64,000 nt of DNA, taken from the NCBI RefSeq assembly GCF_016924665.1, contig NZ_JAFFJT010000023.1, positions 62,001 through 126,000 on the forward strand, read 5' to 3'. Source of the DNA: Nocardioides sp. SYSU D00038 (GTDB taxonomy: Bacteria; Actinomycetota; Actinomycetes; Propionibacteriales; Nocardioidaceae). Positions 22,558 to 31,454 of this stretch are shown in pieces. A program made the position numbers and the translations under genes. How positions within the stretch are numbered: position 1 is the first letter of the stretch; each line of letters begins with the position of its first letter. The notes under the pieces are model-generated. The model was not told where the DNA came from and searched no databases. It was given only the letters and a program-made list of their open reading frames with translations.

Positions 22558-23537
22558 GGCCGGAACCTCGGCATCACCTCGCGCGCGAACCGTTCGATGA
22601 TCTCGACCGTGCGCTCCATCGGCAGTCCGAGCCACTGCGCCCGGAAGACGAAGTGGTTGTAGCCGGCCGTGGCGAAGTCCTCGATCCGGCCGGCGATGTC
22701 GTCTGGCGACCCGAAGAAGAGCGCCTTCCGGCGGATGCCCTCCCACTGCGACTCGAAGTAGTCCATGCCGTACTGCACGTACTCGCCGTAGGACCGCTTG
22801 GCGTGCTCCTCGGCGATCGCGAACGCCTCCTCCTGCGAGTCGGCGATGCACAGGTCACGGTGGATCGGAAAAGTCATCCCGGTCTCGTCGTGGCCCGCCT
22901 CCTTGAGGTGCTGGCGGTAGTCGTGCAGGTTGCCGACCGCCCAGTTGCGGCGGACGTTGCTGGGCGCCAGCCAGGGCAGGCCCTGCCCGGCGATCCGCTT
23001 GATGCCGATCGGGCCGTTGGCGCCGACCCAGACCGGTGGCCCGGGCTGCTGCACGGGCAGCACGCTGCACCGGACACCGTCCAGCCTGAAGTGCTTGCCC
23101 TCGTGGTGCACCGGCTCGCCGGTCCAGAGCTTCTGCATCACCTGGAGCGACTCGTTCATCCGCGAGACGCGGGTGCGGCGCTCGATTCCGAACGACGCGA
23201 ACTCGTCCTCGCGGTAGCCCGAGCCGATCCCGAGCACGAAGCGACCGCCCGACATCTGGTCGATCGTGGCGATCTCCTCGGCCCAGTGCACGGGGTGACC
23301 CATCGGCAGGATCAGGATGCCCGTGCCGATCTGCATCGAGCCGCTGTGGTCGATGAGTCGCGACAGCAGCGGCAGCGGCTGCGGGGTACGGAGGGACGAC
23401 AGGTAGTGGTGGATGCCGAAGAGCGAGTCGTAGCCGAGGTCGCGGATGTGCTGGGTGAGCTCGACCAGCTCACCGACGTGCAGCCCGATGTCGGCGTCGC
23501 GGGGGTACTGGTGGTCGAGCAGGATCCCGAACCGCAC
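22554..23537 (-). CDS. Luciferase-like (LLM class) oxidoreductase 1
   Basis: A 327-residue TIM-barrel protein of the bacterial-luciferase superfamily, using F420 or FMN. It begins FGILLDHQYPRDADIGLH and has the typical GTGILILPMGHPVHWAEEIATID and GGRFVLGIGSGYREDEF segments. Later it has PPVWVGANG near residue 170 and a final NHFVFRAQWLGLPM. The GTG at 23537 is placed where the first beta strand starts. It is close to the proteins at 24574 and 27113-29208, so the operon holds four paralogs that may catalyse successive steps on related CoA esters. The cofactor cannot be decided from sequence alone. Confidence 0.88.
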   Translation of the reverse strand: MRFGILLDHQYPRDADIGLHVGELVELTQHIRDLGYDSLFGIHHYLSSLRTPQPLPLLSRLIDHSGSMQIGTGILILPMGHPVHWAEEIATIDQMSGGRFVLGIGSGYREDEFASFGIERRTRVSRMNESLQVMQKLWTGEPVHHEGKHFRLDGVRCSVLPVQQPGPPVWVGANGPIGIKRIAGQGLPWLAPSNVRRNWAVGNLHDYRQHLKEAGHDETGMTFPIHRDLCIADSQEEAFAIAEEHAKRSYGEYVQYGMDYFESQWEGIRRKALFFGSPDDIAGRIEDFATAGYNHFVFRAQWLGLPMERTVEIIERFAREVMPRFRP

Positions 23538-23541
23538 CGGC

Positions 23542-24513
23542 TCAGTCCTCCGCGACGCGCGTGCCGCCGAGCCGGAAGTACGGCGCGACGCGGCTGTCGC
23601 GGTCGGCCAGCGCACCGGAGACGCCGCGCTCGCGACGCTCCTTGAGGAAGTTCCAGTCGCCCTCCTCGAAGGACACGTTGGTCGCCCAGCCGTGGCCGAC
23701 CCAGCCGGTCATCGCGCCGAGGCCCTTGCCGCGCGCCTCCATGAGGACCTGCATCATCGACTTGCCCATCATCAGCGAGTCGAGCGGCATGAACGCGATC
23801 GCCTGCGCGTAGTCGGCGACCCACTGCTCGAGCTCGTCGCGCTCGACGACCTTGGTCACCAGGCCCTTGCGCTCGCCCTCCTCGGCACCGAGCGCGCGCA
23901 TGCTGAGCATGACGTCCTTCATGGTCGTCAGGCCCACCTTCTCGATCCAGTGGTACATGTCCTGAGGCGCGGGGCCGAGGTAGCGGAACGCCGGGTGGGT
24001 GAACCGCGCGTCGGGCGACGCGATGACGATGTCGGCCGAGAGGGCGATCTGGAAGTGGCCGCCGTAGCAGTAGCCCTGCACCTGGCAGACCGTCGCCTTG
24101 AGGCTCTCGATGATCGGCCGGGTGAACGACGAGCTGAGCACGTTGCGGTCCGGGAGGATCCGCTGCCGCTGGGACGGGCGCCGGCGAGAGGCCTTGTCGG
24201 TGCCGGACTTGTAGCCGATGTAGTGCCCGAGCTCGGCCGCGTCGGCGCCGGTGCCGAAGTGGTCGCCGGTGCCCCTGAAGACGATGACCTTGACCCGGTC
24301 GTCGGCCTCGGCCTCGCGGACCAGGTCACCGACGCGCTCGAAGCCGGCGACCGGGATCGCGTTGAGCGTGTCGGGACGGTCGAAGGTGATCGTCGCGGTC
24401 GACCGCCCCTCGTCGACGTCGTAGGTGACCCACTTCGCCAGCAGCTCCGGGTCCGTGATCATGTTGTCGGCGTCCCAGTGCTGCTCGAGCAGCTCGGCCT
24501 CGGTCTTCTTCAC
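23542..24513 (-). CDS. Enoyl-CoA hydratase-like protein (long crotonase)
   Basis: A 323-residue crotonase-fold protein with a 45-residue N-terminal extension (AELLEQHWDADNMITDPELLAKW) before the core. The oxyanion segments are GDHFGTGADAAELG and QGYCYGGHFQIALSADI; the second active-site region reads RYLGPAPQDMYHWIEKVG and lacks the usual Glu. A positively charged insert SRRRPSQRQRILPD lies near residue 110. The length and changed residues suggest a reaction other than simple hydration, such as ring or C-C bond hydrolysis, which some long crotonases perform. It sits 60 bp after the ligase/LLM block and 4 bp before the next LLM gene. Confidence 0.85.
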   Translation of the reverse strand: MKKTEAELLEQHWDADNMITDPELLAKWVTYDVDEGRSTATITFDRPDTLNAIPVAGFERVGDLVREAEADDRVKVIVFRGTGDHFGTGADAAELGHYIGYKSGTDKASRRRPSQRQRILPDRNVLSSSFTRPIIESLKATVCQVQGYCYGGHFQIALSADIVIASPDARFTHPAFRYLGPAPQDMYHWIEKVGLTTMKDVMLSMRALGAEEGERKGLVTKVVERDELEQWVADYAQAIAFMPLDSLMMGKSMMQVLMEARGKGLGAMTGWVGHGWATNVSFEEGDWNFLKERRERGVSGALADRDSRVAPYFRLGGTRVAED

Positions 24514-24573
24514 GGTCGTTCCTCACTTCGTCGTCGTGCGGGGGGGCGGGTGGTCGTGGTGGGGGTGGTGGCG

Positions 24574-25560
24574 TCAGCGGAACGCCGGGAAGACCTCGGT
24601 GGCGAAGAGCCTCAGCGAGGCCCGGACCATCTCGGTCGGCATGCCGAGCCAACCGGGGCGGAAGATCAGGTGGTTGAAGCCGAGATCGCGGAGGGCGGAG
24701 ATGCGCTCGACGAGCATCTCCGGCGAGCCGAGCAGCAGCGTGTTGACCACGAGCTCGTCGAAGCGGTCGCGCTGCCAGCGCAACGCCGGGTACTCGGCGT
24801 ACGTCGAGTACTCGCGGCGCGCGTGCGGCAGGCCCTCCTCGACCGCGCGGTCCGTGGTGGGCGCGCAGTAGAGCTCGACGCCGACGGGGCGCTCGATGCC
24901 CTCGGTCGGCTTGCCGTACTCCCCCAGTGCGGCGTCGTAGAGCGCAAGGTGCTTGGGCAGGAAGGTCGGGTTGGGCGAGTTGCCGGGGGCGTACCACGCG
25001 TCGCCGAGCCGGGCCGCACGCCGAACGGCGAGCTTGCCGCCTGCCCCCACCCAGATGGGCGGCCCGCCGGGGGTGAGCGGCCGGACGCCGATGCTCGCGC
25101 CCTCGAGCGGGTAGAACTCCCCGTCGTTGTCGACCCGCTCGCCCGACCACAGCCCGCGGATCACCCGCAGGCTCTCGTCGAGGCGGCGGAAGCGGCTGTC
25201 GGGGTCGACGCCGAAGGCGTCGAGCTCGTTCTCCCGGTAGCCGGCGCCCACCCCGAGGACGACCCGGCCACCCGACAGGTGGTCGAGGGTCGCGAACTCC
25301 TCGGCGACGTGCACCGGGTGGAACATCGGCAGCAGCAGGATGCCGGTGCCGATCGTCATCTCGCCGGAGCGCGGGATGAGCGCGCCCATCATCGAGATCG
25401 GCTGCGGGGTGGCCAGGTTGGACAGGAAGTGGTTGATCGTCCAGACGGAGTCGTAGCCGAGCTCGGCGGCCAGCTCGACGGTGCCGAAGAGGTCGTCGAG
25501 GTGGCGGCCAAGGTCGTCGTCGTGGGGGTACTGGTGCGAGGCCATGATGCCGAACTTCAC
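24574..25560 (-). CDS. Luciferase-like (LLM class) oxidoreductase 2
   Basis: A 328-residue luciferase-superfamily TIM barrel closely resembling the one at 22554 (shared FGIMASHQYPHDDDLGRHL, TIGTGILLLPMFHPVHVAEEFA, NHLIFRPGWLGMP). The GTG at 25560 overlaps the stop of the acyl-CoA synthetase (GTGA). The two proteins are likely a recent duplication and may form a heteromer or act in sequence. Cofactor is F420 or FMN; a reductase that could supply FMNH2 is encoded in the same regulon at 47968. Confidence 0.88.
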   Translation of the reverse strand: MKFGIMASHQYPHDDDLGRHLDDLFGTVELAAELGYDSVWTINHFLSNLATPQPISMMGALIPRSGEMTIGTGILLLPMFHPVHVAEEFATLDHLSGGRVVLGVGAGYRENELDAFGVDPDSRFRRLDESLRVIRGLWSGERVDNDGEFYPLEGASIGVRPLTPGGPPIWVGAGGKLAVRRAARLGDAWYAPGNSPNPTFLPKHLALYDAALGEYGKPTEGIERPVGVELYCAPTTDRAVEEGLPHARREYSTYAEYPALRWQRDRFDELVVNTLLLGSPEMLVERISALRDLGFNHLIFRPGWLGMPTEMVRASLRLFATEVFPAFR

Positions 25561-27116
25561 GACGCGCTCCCCTCGCCGGCGGCGGCCAGGTCGGGCACCG
25601 CACCGCGCTTGATCTTGCCGGCCTCGCTGCGCTCGAGCTCGAGCACGAACTCGATGCGGCGCGGGGTCTTGAAGTGCGCGAGGCGCTCCCGGGCGAACGC
25701 GGTCAGCTGGGTGCGCAGCTCGTCGTCGCCGGTCACCAGGTCCTCGGCGCGTACGACGAGCGCCGTGGGCACCTCGCCGAGCCGGTCGTCGGGGGTGCCG
25801 ACGACGCGGACGTCGCGGACGAGCGGGTGCTCGCGCAGCTCGTCCTCGATCTCCTCCGGCCAGACCTGGAAGCCGCCGCACTTGATCATGTCGCGCTTGC
25901 GGCCGACCAGCCACAGCACGCCGTCGTCGTCGACGTAGCCGATGTCGCCGGTGTGCACCCACCCGTCGCGCACCAGCTCCTGCGAGGCGGCCTCGTCGTC
26001 GACGTACCCGCGGGTGAGGCTGGAGCGGACGACGACCTCGCCCTGCGTGCCGACCGGCTGCGCGGCGCCGTCGTCGTCGCGGATCTCGAGCTCGACGTCG
26101 GGGTAGACCCGGCCGGCCGAGCCGGGCTTCCAGAGCCCCGCCTTCATGTCGCGGCCGGTCCAGCCAGCGATGTGCCCCGACTCCGTGGAGCCGTAGTTGA
26201 CCAGGATCGGCACCTGGTAGCGCTCCTCGAAGGCCTTGCGCACCGACCAGCTCAGCGCCTGACCGGCGACCAGGATCGACTTCACGCCGTCGAAGGGCAG
26301 GTCGTGCTCGGCGTGGACGATGTCGAAGAGCATGGTCGGCAGCAGGAAGAGGTTGTCGAAGCGGTGCTCGCGCATCAGCCGCTCCAGCCGGTCGAGTCCG
26401 AAGCGCTCCCAGACCACGCAGCCGCGGCCGACGTGCAGCGCGAAGAGCAGCGCGTGCTGCCCGCCGCTGTGGAAGAGCGGCAGCGCGATCAGGTTCGGAG
26501 GCGCGTCGTCGGCCCCGCCCCGGGCGCCCTCCGGGCGACCGGCCGAGACGCCGGCCAGGCGCTCGAGCGAGGCACGGACGCCGCCGTGGGTGACGCTGAC
26601 GGCCTTGGGCCGGCCGGTCGTCCCACCGGTGAAGAGGATGCAGGCCTCGTCCTCGGGTCCGGCCTCCGGCGCGGGGACCGCGGCGCCCTCCTGCCAGTCG
26701 AGCGGCGCCACCCCGTCGATCTCCCCCGCGAGCAGGCGGACGGGGAGGTCCCCCTGCGCAGCGACCACGTCGGGTCGCGCGCCGTCCGCGACCACCAGCA
26801 CGGGCTGGGTCTTCTCGATCGACTCGGCGAGCTCGTGGGCGTTGTAGAGGCTGCTGATGGTCACCGGGACCGCGCCGAGCTTCCAGGCGCCGAAGAGCAG
26901 CAGGCCGAGCTCCGGCCCGTTGGTGACGTACGCCGCGACCCGGTCGCCGGGCCGCACGCCGGCGTCGGCGAGCGCGCGGGCGATCCCGCCCGCCGCGAGG
27001 TCGGCCTCGCGATTGGTCCATGATCGGCCGTCCTCGCCGTGCAGCGCCGGGGCATCGGGCGAGATCTCGGCGCGGAGCTCGAGGATGCGGGCCAGGCCGA
27101 CGTCGGTGGTGGTCAT
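25557..27116 (-). CDS. Acyl/aryl-CoA synthetase (AMP-binding)
   Basis: A 519-residue ANL-superfamily ligase that activates a carboxylic acid with ATP and CoA. Visible motifs are the P-loop LFTGGTTGRPKA (about 160-171, with GG in place of SG), the YGSTESG adenine motif, WVHTGDIGYVDDDG, and the C-terminal hinge GRKRDMIKCGG with the catalytic lysine in SEAGKIKRGAV. The ATG at 27116 overlaps the stop of the upstream LLM gene. It is one of four CoA synthetases in the regulon, so several acid intermediates or side chains may be activated. Confidence 0.9.
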   Translation of the reverse strand: MTTTDVGLARILELRAEISPDAPALHGEDGRSWTNREADLAAGGIARALADAGVRPGDRVAAYVTNGPELGLLLFGAWKLGAVPVTISSLYNAHELAESIEKTQPVLVVADGARPDVVAAQGDLPVRLLAGEIDGVAPLDWQEGAAVPAPEAGPEDEACILFTGGTTGRPKAVSVTHGGVRASLERLAGVSAGRPEGARGGADDAPPNLIALPLFHSGGQHALLFALHVGRGCVVWERFGLDRLERLMREHRFDNLFLLPTMLFDIVHAEHDLPFDGVKSILVAGQALSWSVRKAFEERYQVPILVNYGSTESGHIAGWTGRDMKAGLWKPGSAGRVYPDVELEIRDDDGAAQPVGTQGEVVVRSSLTRGYVDDEAASQELVRDGWVHTGDIGYVDDDGVLWLVGRKRDMIKCGGFQVWPEEIEDELREHPLVRDVRVVGTPDDRLGEVPTALVVRAEDLVTGDDELRTQLTAFARERLAHFKTPRRIEFVLELERSEAGKIKRGAVPDLAAAGEGSAS

Positions 27117-28120
27117 GCGGTCACCTCCGCGCCGGACACCGGCCGGGAGACCCGCGGCACCACGTCGGCTCCGACCCGGGCGATCTGCTCCATCGCCTCG
27201 TCCTGACCGGCGCCGAAGAACTGCAGGCGCAGGGAGATCTCGGTGATGCCGTGCTCCTGCTCCCAGTGCGCCATCTTGGCGACGACCTCGTCGGGCGTGC
27301 CCACGAGGCAGTCCTCCTCGATGTAGCGCTCGACGTCGATCGACCGGGCGCCGTCCCACGACTTGTAGCCGGCGTACTGCCGCTCCAGGTGCGGCCGGAT
27401 GCCGGCGACGGCGGCCTCGTGGGTGTCGGCGACGTACGCCTCGCGGGACATGGGGTACTCCCGGTCCGGCGAGTGACCGTGCTCGGCCAGCACCTCGCGG
27501 TAGGTCGCGAGCATCGCCCCGACCTCCTGGTCGTTGCCCTTCGGGCCGATCAGCCAGGGGCAGTCGAGCCGCGCGGCCCGTCGTACGGCGGCCTCGGCGA
27601 AGGCGCCGATCCACAGCGGCGGCCCACCCGGCTGTACGGGCCGCAGCGCGAGCGAGGCGTTGGGGACCTCGCCCCAGGACCCGACCGCGTCCAGGGACTC
27701 ACCCTGCCAGAGGGCACGCAGCAGCGGCACGTACTCCCGCAGCCGCTGGAGCCGGTCGGGCCACTCGACGCCGAACGCCGTCGTCTCCCGGCGGCGGTAG
27801 CCGGCGCCGATGCCGACGGTCAGCCGGCCGCGGCTGAGCACGTCGAGGGTCGCGAGGTCCTCCGCGAGCGCGATGGGGTTGAGCAGCGGTGCCAGCAGGA
27901 CACCGAATCCGATCCGCACCCGTGACGTGGCGTGCGCGAGGTAGCCCGCCAGCGGGATCGGCTGGGCGAACGCCGACTGGGCGAGGTAGTGGTGGCCCAG
28001 CACGACGGTCTCGAAGCCGCCGGCCTCCGCCGCGACCGCCTGGGCGAGCACGTCGTCGATGCCGTCGACCGCCGACGCGGAGGGGTCGAACTGCGCGCTC
28101 AGGAAGACGCTGACCTTCAC
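27113..28120 (-). CDS. Luciferase-like (LLM class) oxidoreductase 3
   Basis: A 335-residue luciferase-superfamily protein, more divergent than numbers 1 and 2. It begins KVSVFLSAQFDPSASAVDG, has VRIGFGVLLAPLLNPIALAEDLA and RLTVGIGAGYRRRETTAFG, and an insert ERQYAGYKSWDGARSIDVER near residue 265 that could shape the substrate site. The GTG at 28120 overlaps the stop of the first gene of the operon. Specific substrate and cofactor (F420 or FMN) are unknown. Confidence 0.87.
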   Translation of the reverse strand: MKVSVFLSAQFDPSASAVDGIDDVLAQAVAAEAGGFETVVLGHHYLAQSAFAQPIPLAGYLAHATSRVRIGFGVLLAPLLNPIALAEDLATLDVLSRGRLTVGIGAGYRRRETTAFGVEWPDRLQRLREYVPLLRALWQGESLDAVGSWGEVPNASLALRPVQPGGPPLWIGAFAEAAVRRAARLDCPWLIGPKGNDQEVGAMLATYREVLAEHGHSPDREYPMSREAYVADTHEAAVAGIRPHLERQYAGYKSWDGARSIDVERYIEEDCLVGTPDEVVAKMAHWEQEHGITEISLRLQFFGAGQDEAMEQIARVGADVVPRVSRPVSGAEVTA

Positions 28121-29208
28121 CCCGCGACCGCCCCGGCCGGCTCGCTCGGGGCAGCCGTCTGCTCCTGCGCCCGGAAGTGCGGGATGACCTTGGTCGCGAA
28201 CTCCTCCATCGACCTCAGCGCCGCGGTGCGGTCCAGGCTCGGGATCCGGAGCCAGCCGATGTAGTGGTTGATGCCGAGCTGCTCGCGGAGCACCTCGAGG
28301 TTCTCGATGACCTTCTGCGGGGAGCCGAAGTTGCCGCCGTGGGTGAGGGTCTGCTCGAGCGTGAGGAGGTCGATGTTCTTGCGCACCGCCTCGTAGTACG
28401 CGCGCTCCTTGTCCATGGCCTCCTCCGACCCGGGGATCACCTTGTTGACGGACTTGTAGTAGCTGAGGGCGGCCTGGGCGGCGTCGCGCAGTCCCTGCTC
28501 ACCCTCACCACACCAGACCTGCTGCATGAACGGAAGGTCGTACTCCCCGATGTCGAAGCCGTTCTCCTCCATCGCGGCGCGGTAGAGGTCGAAGTTCTTC
28601 TTCATCAGCCCGAGGGGCGTGAAGTTGGGCGAGGTGATGATCGGCTCGCCGATGGCGCCGCGCTCCGCGAAGCTCTCCGGCGAGACGGTGCCCTGGAGGA
28701 TCGGCGGGCCGCCCGGCGTGAGCGGGCGCGGGTAGGTCGTGATGTCGTCGTAGCGGAAGAACCTGCCCTGGTAGCTGAAGTTCTCGGTCGTGAGCGCGAG
28801 ACGCACGACCTCGAGGGTCTCGGCGTAGCGCTGCTTGCTCTCCTCGAGGGGGATGCCGAAGCCGTTGAACTCCTTGGGCTGGTAGCCGCGGCCGACGCCG
28901 ATGCTCACCCGGCCGCCCGAGAGCACGTCCAGCGCGGCGATGTCCTCGGCCAGCCGCAGCGGGTCGTGGAGCGGGATGACCAGCACGGCCGTGCCGATGG
29001 TGATCCTCTTCGTGCGCTCGGCGATCGCCATGCCGAAGTGCAGCGGGCTGCCCAGGATCCCGTACTGGGAGAAGTGGTGCTCGGCCAGCCAGACGGAGTC
29101 GAAACCGAGCTCGTCCGCGAGCTGGATCTCGTCCAGGGTGTCGCGGAGCACCTGGTGGTCCGAGGATCCCTCGGACACCGGGAACAGGTTCATGATTCCG
29201 AACTTCAC
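28117..29208 (-). CDS. Luciferase-like (LLM class) oxidoreductase 4
   Basis: The first gene of the eight-gene unit, 363 residues. It begins FGIMNLFPVSEGSSDHQVL and has LGFDSVWLAEHHFSQYGILGSP, the EHH-type motif near residue 43 that is typical of flavin-dependent alkanal-monooxygenase-like members. Then come TIGTAVLVIPLHDPLRLAEDIA and the longer insert LEQTLTHGGNFGSPQ. Of the four paralogs it looks most like a true oxygen-using monooxygenase. A strong ribosome site (AAGGAG) precedes the GTG, and the regulon operator lies 13 bp upstream of the start. Confidence 0.88.
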   Translation of the reverse strand: MKFGIMNLFPVSEGSSDHQVLRDTLDEIQLADELGFDSVWLAEHHFSQYGILGSPLHFGMAIAERTKRITIGTAVLVIPLHDPLRLAEDIAALDVLSGGRVSIGVGRGYQPKEFNGFGIPLEESKQRYAETLEVVRLALTTENFSYQGRFFRYDDITTYPRPLTPGGPPILQGTVSPESFAERGAIGEPIITSPNFTPLGLMKKNFDLYRAAMEENGFDIGEYDLPFMQQVWCGEGEQGLRDAAQAALSYYKSVNKVIPGSEEAMDKERAYYEAVRKNIDLLTLEQTLTHGGNFGSPQKVIENLEVLREQLGINHYIGWLRIPSLDRTAALRSMEEFATKVIPHFRAQEQTAAPSEPAGAVAG

Positions 29209-29221
29209 GTCGTCTCCTTAT

Positions 29222-29239
29222 ATTCCGACCGGACGGTAT
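29222..29239. promoter_or_regulatory. Regulon operator site A
   Basis: ATTCCGACCGGACGGTAT, matching its own reverse complement at 14 of 18 positions. It lies 13 bp before the LLM-4 start and abuts a -10 element. It is one of five copies of the same motif in the 21-53 kb block, the presumed binding site of the TetR encoded at 48494. Confidence 0.75.
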
Positions 29240-29266
29240 GTTACGCCCCCGACGAGGCGACGGCAA
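29238..29266 (-). promoter_or_regulatory. Promoter of the LLM operon
   Basis: On the minus strand, TTGCCG (29266-29261), a 17-bp spacer and TAACAT (29243-29238) make a good vegetative-type promoter. The operator at 29222-29239 directly abuts and overlaps the -10, fitting repression. Confidence 0.55.
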
Positions 29267-29278
29267 GGGTTCTGCGGG

Positions 29279-30289
29279 TCAGGCACGTGCGGCGACCCGC
29301 AGCTCGCCGGACCGCCGGCGGTGCCAGCTGCCGGACCCCAGCGAGGCGTCGAGCACCATCGCCCGGCGCAGGTAGAGGTGCGGGGCGGCCTCCCGGGTGA
29401 TGCCCATCCCGCCGTGCACCTGGATGCAGCGCTCGGCGGCGAAGACCGCGGCCTTCCCCGCCGACCAGCAGGCGGCGTGCACCTGCGCCTCCGCCTCAGG
29501 ACGGTCGTGCTCCACGGCCCAGGCCGCGTGGATGGTCAGGTCCCACGCCGCCTTGCGGGCGACGGCGGCGTCGGCGAGCTGGAAGGCCACGCCCTGGAAG
29601 GAACCGATCACCCGGCCGAACTGGCTGCGGGTCCGGGCGTGCCCGGCGGCGACCTCGACGGCCCCCTGCGCCACGCCGCACAGCTCCGCGGCCACAACCA
29701 GCGCGGCCCGCTGGGCACCGCGCCCGGTCGGGCGGGCGACCCCAGGTTCGGGGTCGACGTCGGCGAGCGGTCGGGACGGGTCGAACGACTCGCGGTCGCG
29801 CACCGCGCGAGCACCGACGAGGTCGACGCCGTCCGAGCCGAGCACGGCGTACGCCGAGGCGGCCGCGGCGTACGGCACCAGCGACTTGGTCGCCGGTGCC
29901 GCCACCGGGGCGGAGAGCGCGCCCCAGCCCGAGGTCCGGGTCTCATCGACGCCAGGCGCCCAGGTCGCGACGCCCTCGAGCGCCGGCGTGAGGTCGACAC
30001 CGCTGTCCACGAGCAGCTGGACGGCGGCGGCGTGCGCCGTGAACACGCTCGGCACGAGCAGCTCGCCGAGTGCCTCGACCGCGATCATCAGGTCGACGAG
30101 CGAGGAGCCGACGCCGCCGGCGCGCTCGGGGACGCCGAGCACGCCGAAGTCGCGGACCAGCACGTCGTCGACGGCAGACCGGCCCCACGGCCGGTCCAGG
30201 CAGGCCCGGGCCGCCGAGCGCTCGCCCTCGGCGAGGGAGCGGATCGTCTTCTCGAGATCCAGCTGGTCCTGGGTGAACGTCGCCCGCAC
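29279..30289 (-). CDS. Acyl-CoA dehydrogenase, short subunit of heteromeric type
   Basis: A 336-residue acyl-CoA dehydrogenase-fold protein, shorter than the usual 380. It shows the FAD and subunit-contact motif RTRSQFGRVIGSFQGVAFQLAD and the C-terminal QVHGGMGITREAAPHLYLRR, but its N-terminal and middle parts are degenerate and Ala-rich. Such short partners pair with a full-length neighbour to form alpha2-beta2 dehydrogenases in actinobacterial steroid side-chain breakdown (the ChsE1-ChsE2 type). It follows the long subunit gene by 12 bp and would desaturate a bulky acyl-CoA, passing electrons to ETF. That it is heteromeric is inference. Confidence 0.86.
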   Translation of the reverse strand: MRATFTQDQLDLEKTIRSLAEGERSAARACLDRPWGRSAVDDVLVRDFGVLGVPERAGGVGSSLVDLMIAVEALGELLVPSVFTAHAAAVQLLVDSGVDLTPALEGVATWAPGVDETRTSGWGALSAPVAAPATKSLVPYAAAASAYAVLGSDGVDLVGARAVRDRESFDPSRPLADVDPEPGVARPTGRGAQRAALVVAAELCGVAQGAVEVAAGHARTRSQFGRVIGSFQGVAFQLADAAVARKAAWDLTIHAAWAVEHDRPEAEAQVHAACWSAGKAAVFAAERCIQVHGGMGITREAAPHLYLRRAMVLDASLGSGSWHRRRSGELRVAARA

Positions 30290-30301
30290 GGTGGCTCCTT
30301 G

Positions 30302-31453
30302 TCAGCGCGAGCGGGGCAGGTCGAGGACCCGCTCCGCGAGGATCGACTTCTGGACTTCCTCGGTGCCGCCCTCGATCGTGTGGGCGCGCGAGCGCAGGTA
30401 GCGGCGCATCCGCGCCGCCGCCGCGTCGTCGTCGAGCAGCACGCCCGAGACGCTGTCGAGCTGGACCGCGAGCCGGTTCGCGTTCTGCACCACCCCGGCC
30501 CAGAGGCTCTTGAGCGCCGAGGTCTCGGGTCCGGGGACGCCGCCGGCCTGGGTCTCCCCGACCATCCGCATCGAGCCGACCCGCACGGCCTCGGCGTCCG
30601 CGTGCAGCGCGCCGATCTGGTCGAGCACGCCAGTGTCGGAGGCGGCACCGGTCTCGATCGCGAGGTCGACGACGCGGTCGACGGCCTGTCGCGCCCAGAC
30701 CCAGAGGTTGAGCGCCATCGAGCCGCGCTCGAAGGCCAGGGTCGTCAGGGCGACCTGCCAGCCGCGGCCGACACCGCCGAGCACGTCCTCGTCAGGCACG
30801 AAGACGTCGTCGAGGAACATCTCGTTGAACTCGGTGTCGCCGTTGATCATCACCAGCGACCGGACGGTGAAGCGGTCCATGTCGGCGAGCAGGTAGCTGA
30901 TGCCGGCGTGCTTGGCGGCGTCCGGGTCGGTGCGTGCCAGCAGCATGCACTTGGTGGCGTGGTGGGCGTTCGACGTCCAGATCTTCGAGCCGTTGACGAG
31001 CCACCCGCCGTCGACCTTGACCGCGGAGGTGCGCAGGCTCGCGAGGTCGGAGCCGGAGCCGGGCTCGCTGAACCCCTGGCACCAGTACTCCTGCCCCTGC
31101 AGGATCGGCGGCAGGTAGCGCGCCTGCTGCTCGGGGGTGCCGTGGGCGAGGATCGTCGGCCCGGCGAGCATCATGCCGACGCCGTTGAGTGGGTACGGCG
31201 CGCCGCGGCGGGCGCACTCCTCGTTGAAGATCGCCTGGGACAGCGCATCCAGACCGCGCCCGCCGTGCTCGGTCGGCCACGAGAGCCCGGCCCACCCACC
31301 TGCGGACAGCCGGTCCTGCCAGACGCGGGACCACTGCTCGCGCTCGGACTGCGGCAGCTCCTCCTGGTCGGGGACGTCGGCCAGTGCCTCGTCCAGCCAG
31401 GAGCGCACCTGCTCGCGGAACGCGACGTCGTCGACGGAGTCGTCGAAGTCCAT
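30302..31453 (-). CDS. Acyl-CoA dehydrogenase, full-length subunit
   Basis: A 383-residue acyl-CoA dehydrogenase. Family motifs are YWCQGFSEPGSGSDLASL (about 123-140), the flavin-binding GGWLVNGSKIWTSNAHHA, and the C-terminal HTIEGGTEEVQKSILAERVL near residue 360, whose glutamate lies close to the usual catalytic position. It is flanked by a ligase gene (1 bp away) and the short dehydrogenase subunit, giving a three-gene unit of activation and alpha-beta desaturation that starts at 32993. Confidence 0.9.
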   Translation of the reverse strand: MDFDDSVDDVAFREQVRSWLDEALADVPDQEELPQSEREQWSRVWQDRLSAGGWAGLSWPTEHGGRGLDALSQAIFNEECARRGAPYPLNGVGMMLAGPTILAHGTPEQQARYLPPILQGQEYWCQGFSEPGSGSDLASLRTSAVKVDGGWLVNGSKIWTSNAHHATKCMLLARTDPDAAKHAGISYLLADMDRFTVRSLVMINGDTEFNEMFLDDVFVPDEDVLGGVGRGWQVALTTLAFERGSMALNLWVWARQAVDRVVDLAIETGAASDTGVLDQIGALHADAEAVRVGSMRMVGETQAGGVPGPETSALKSLWAGVVQNANRLAVQLDSVSGVLLDDDAAAARMRRYLRSRAHTIEGGTEEVQKSILAERVLDLPRSR

Positions 31454-31454
31454 G

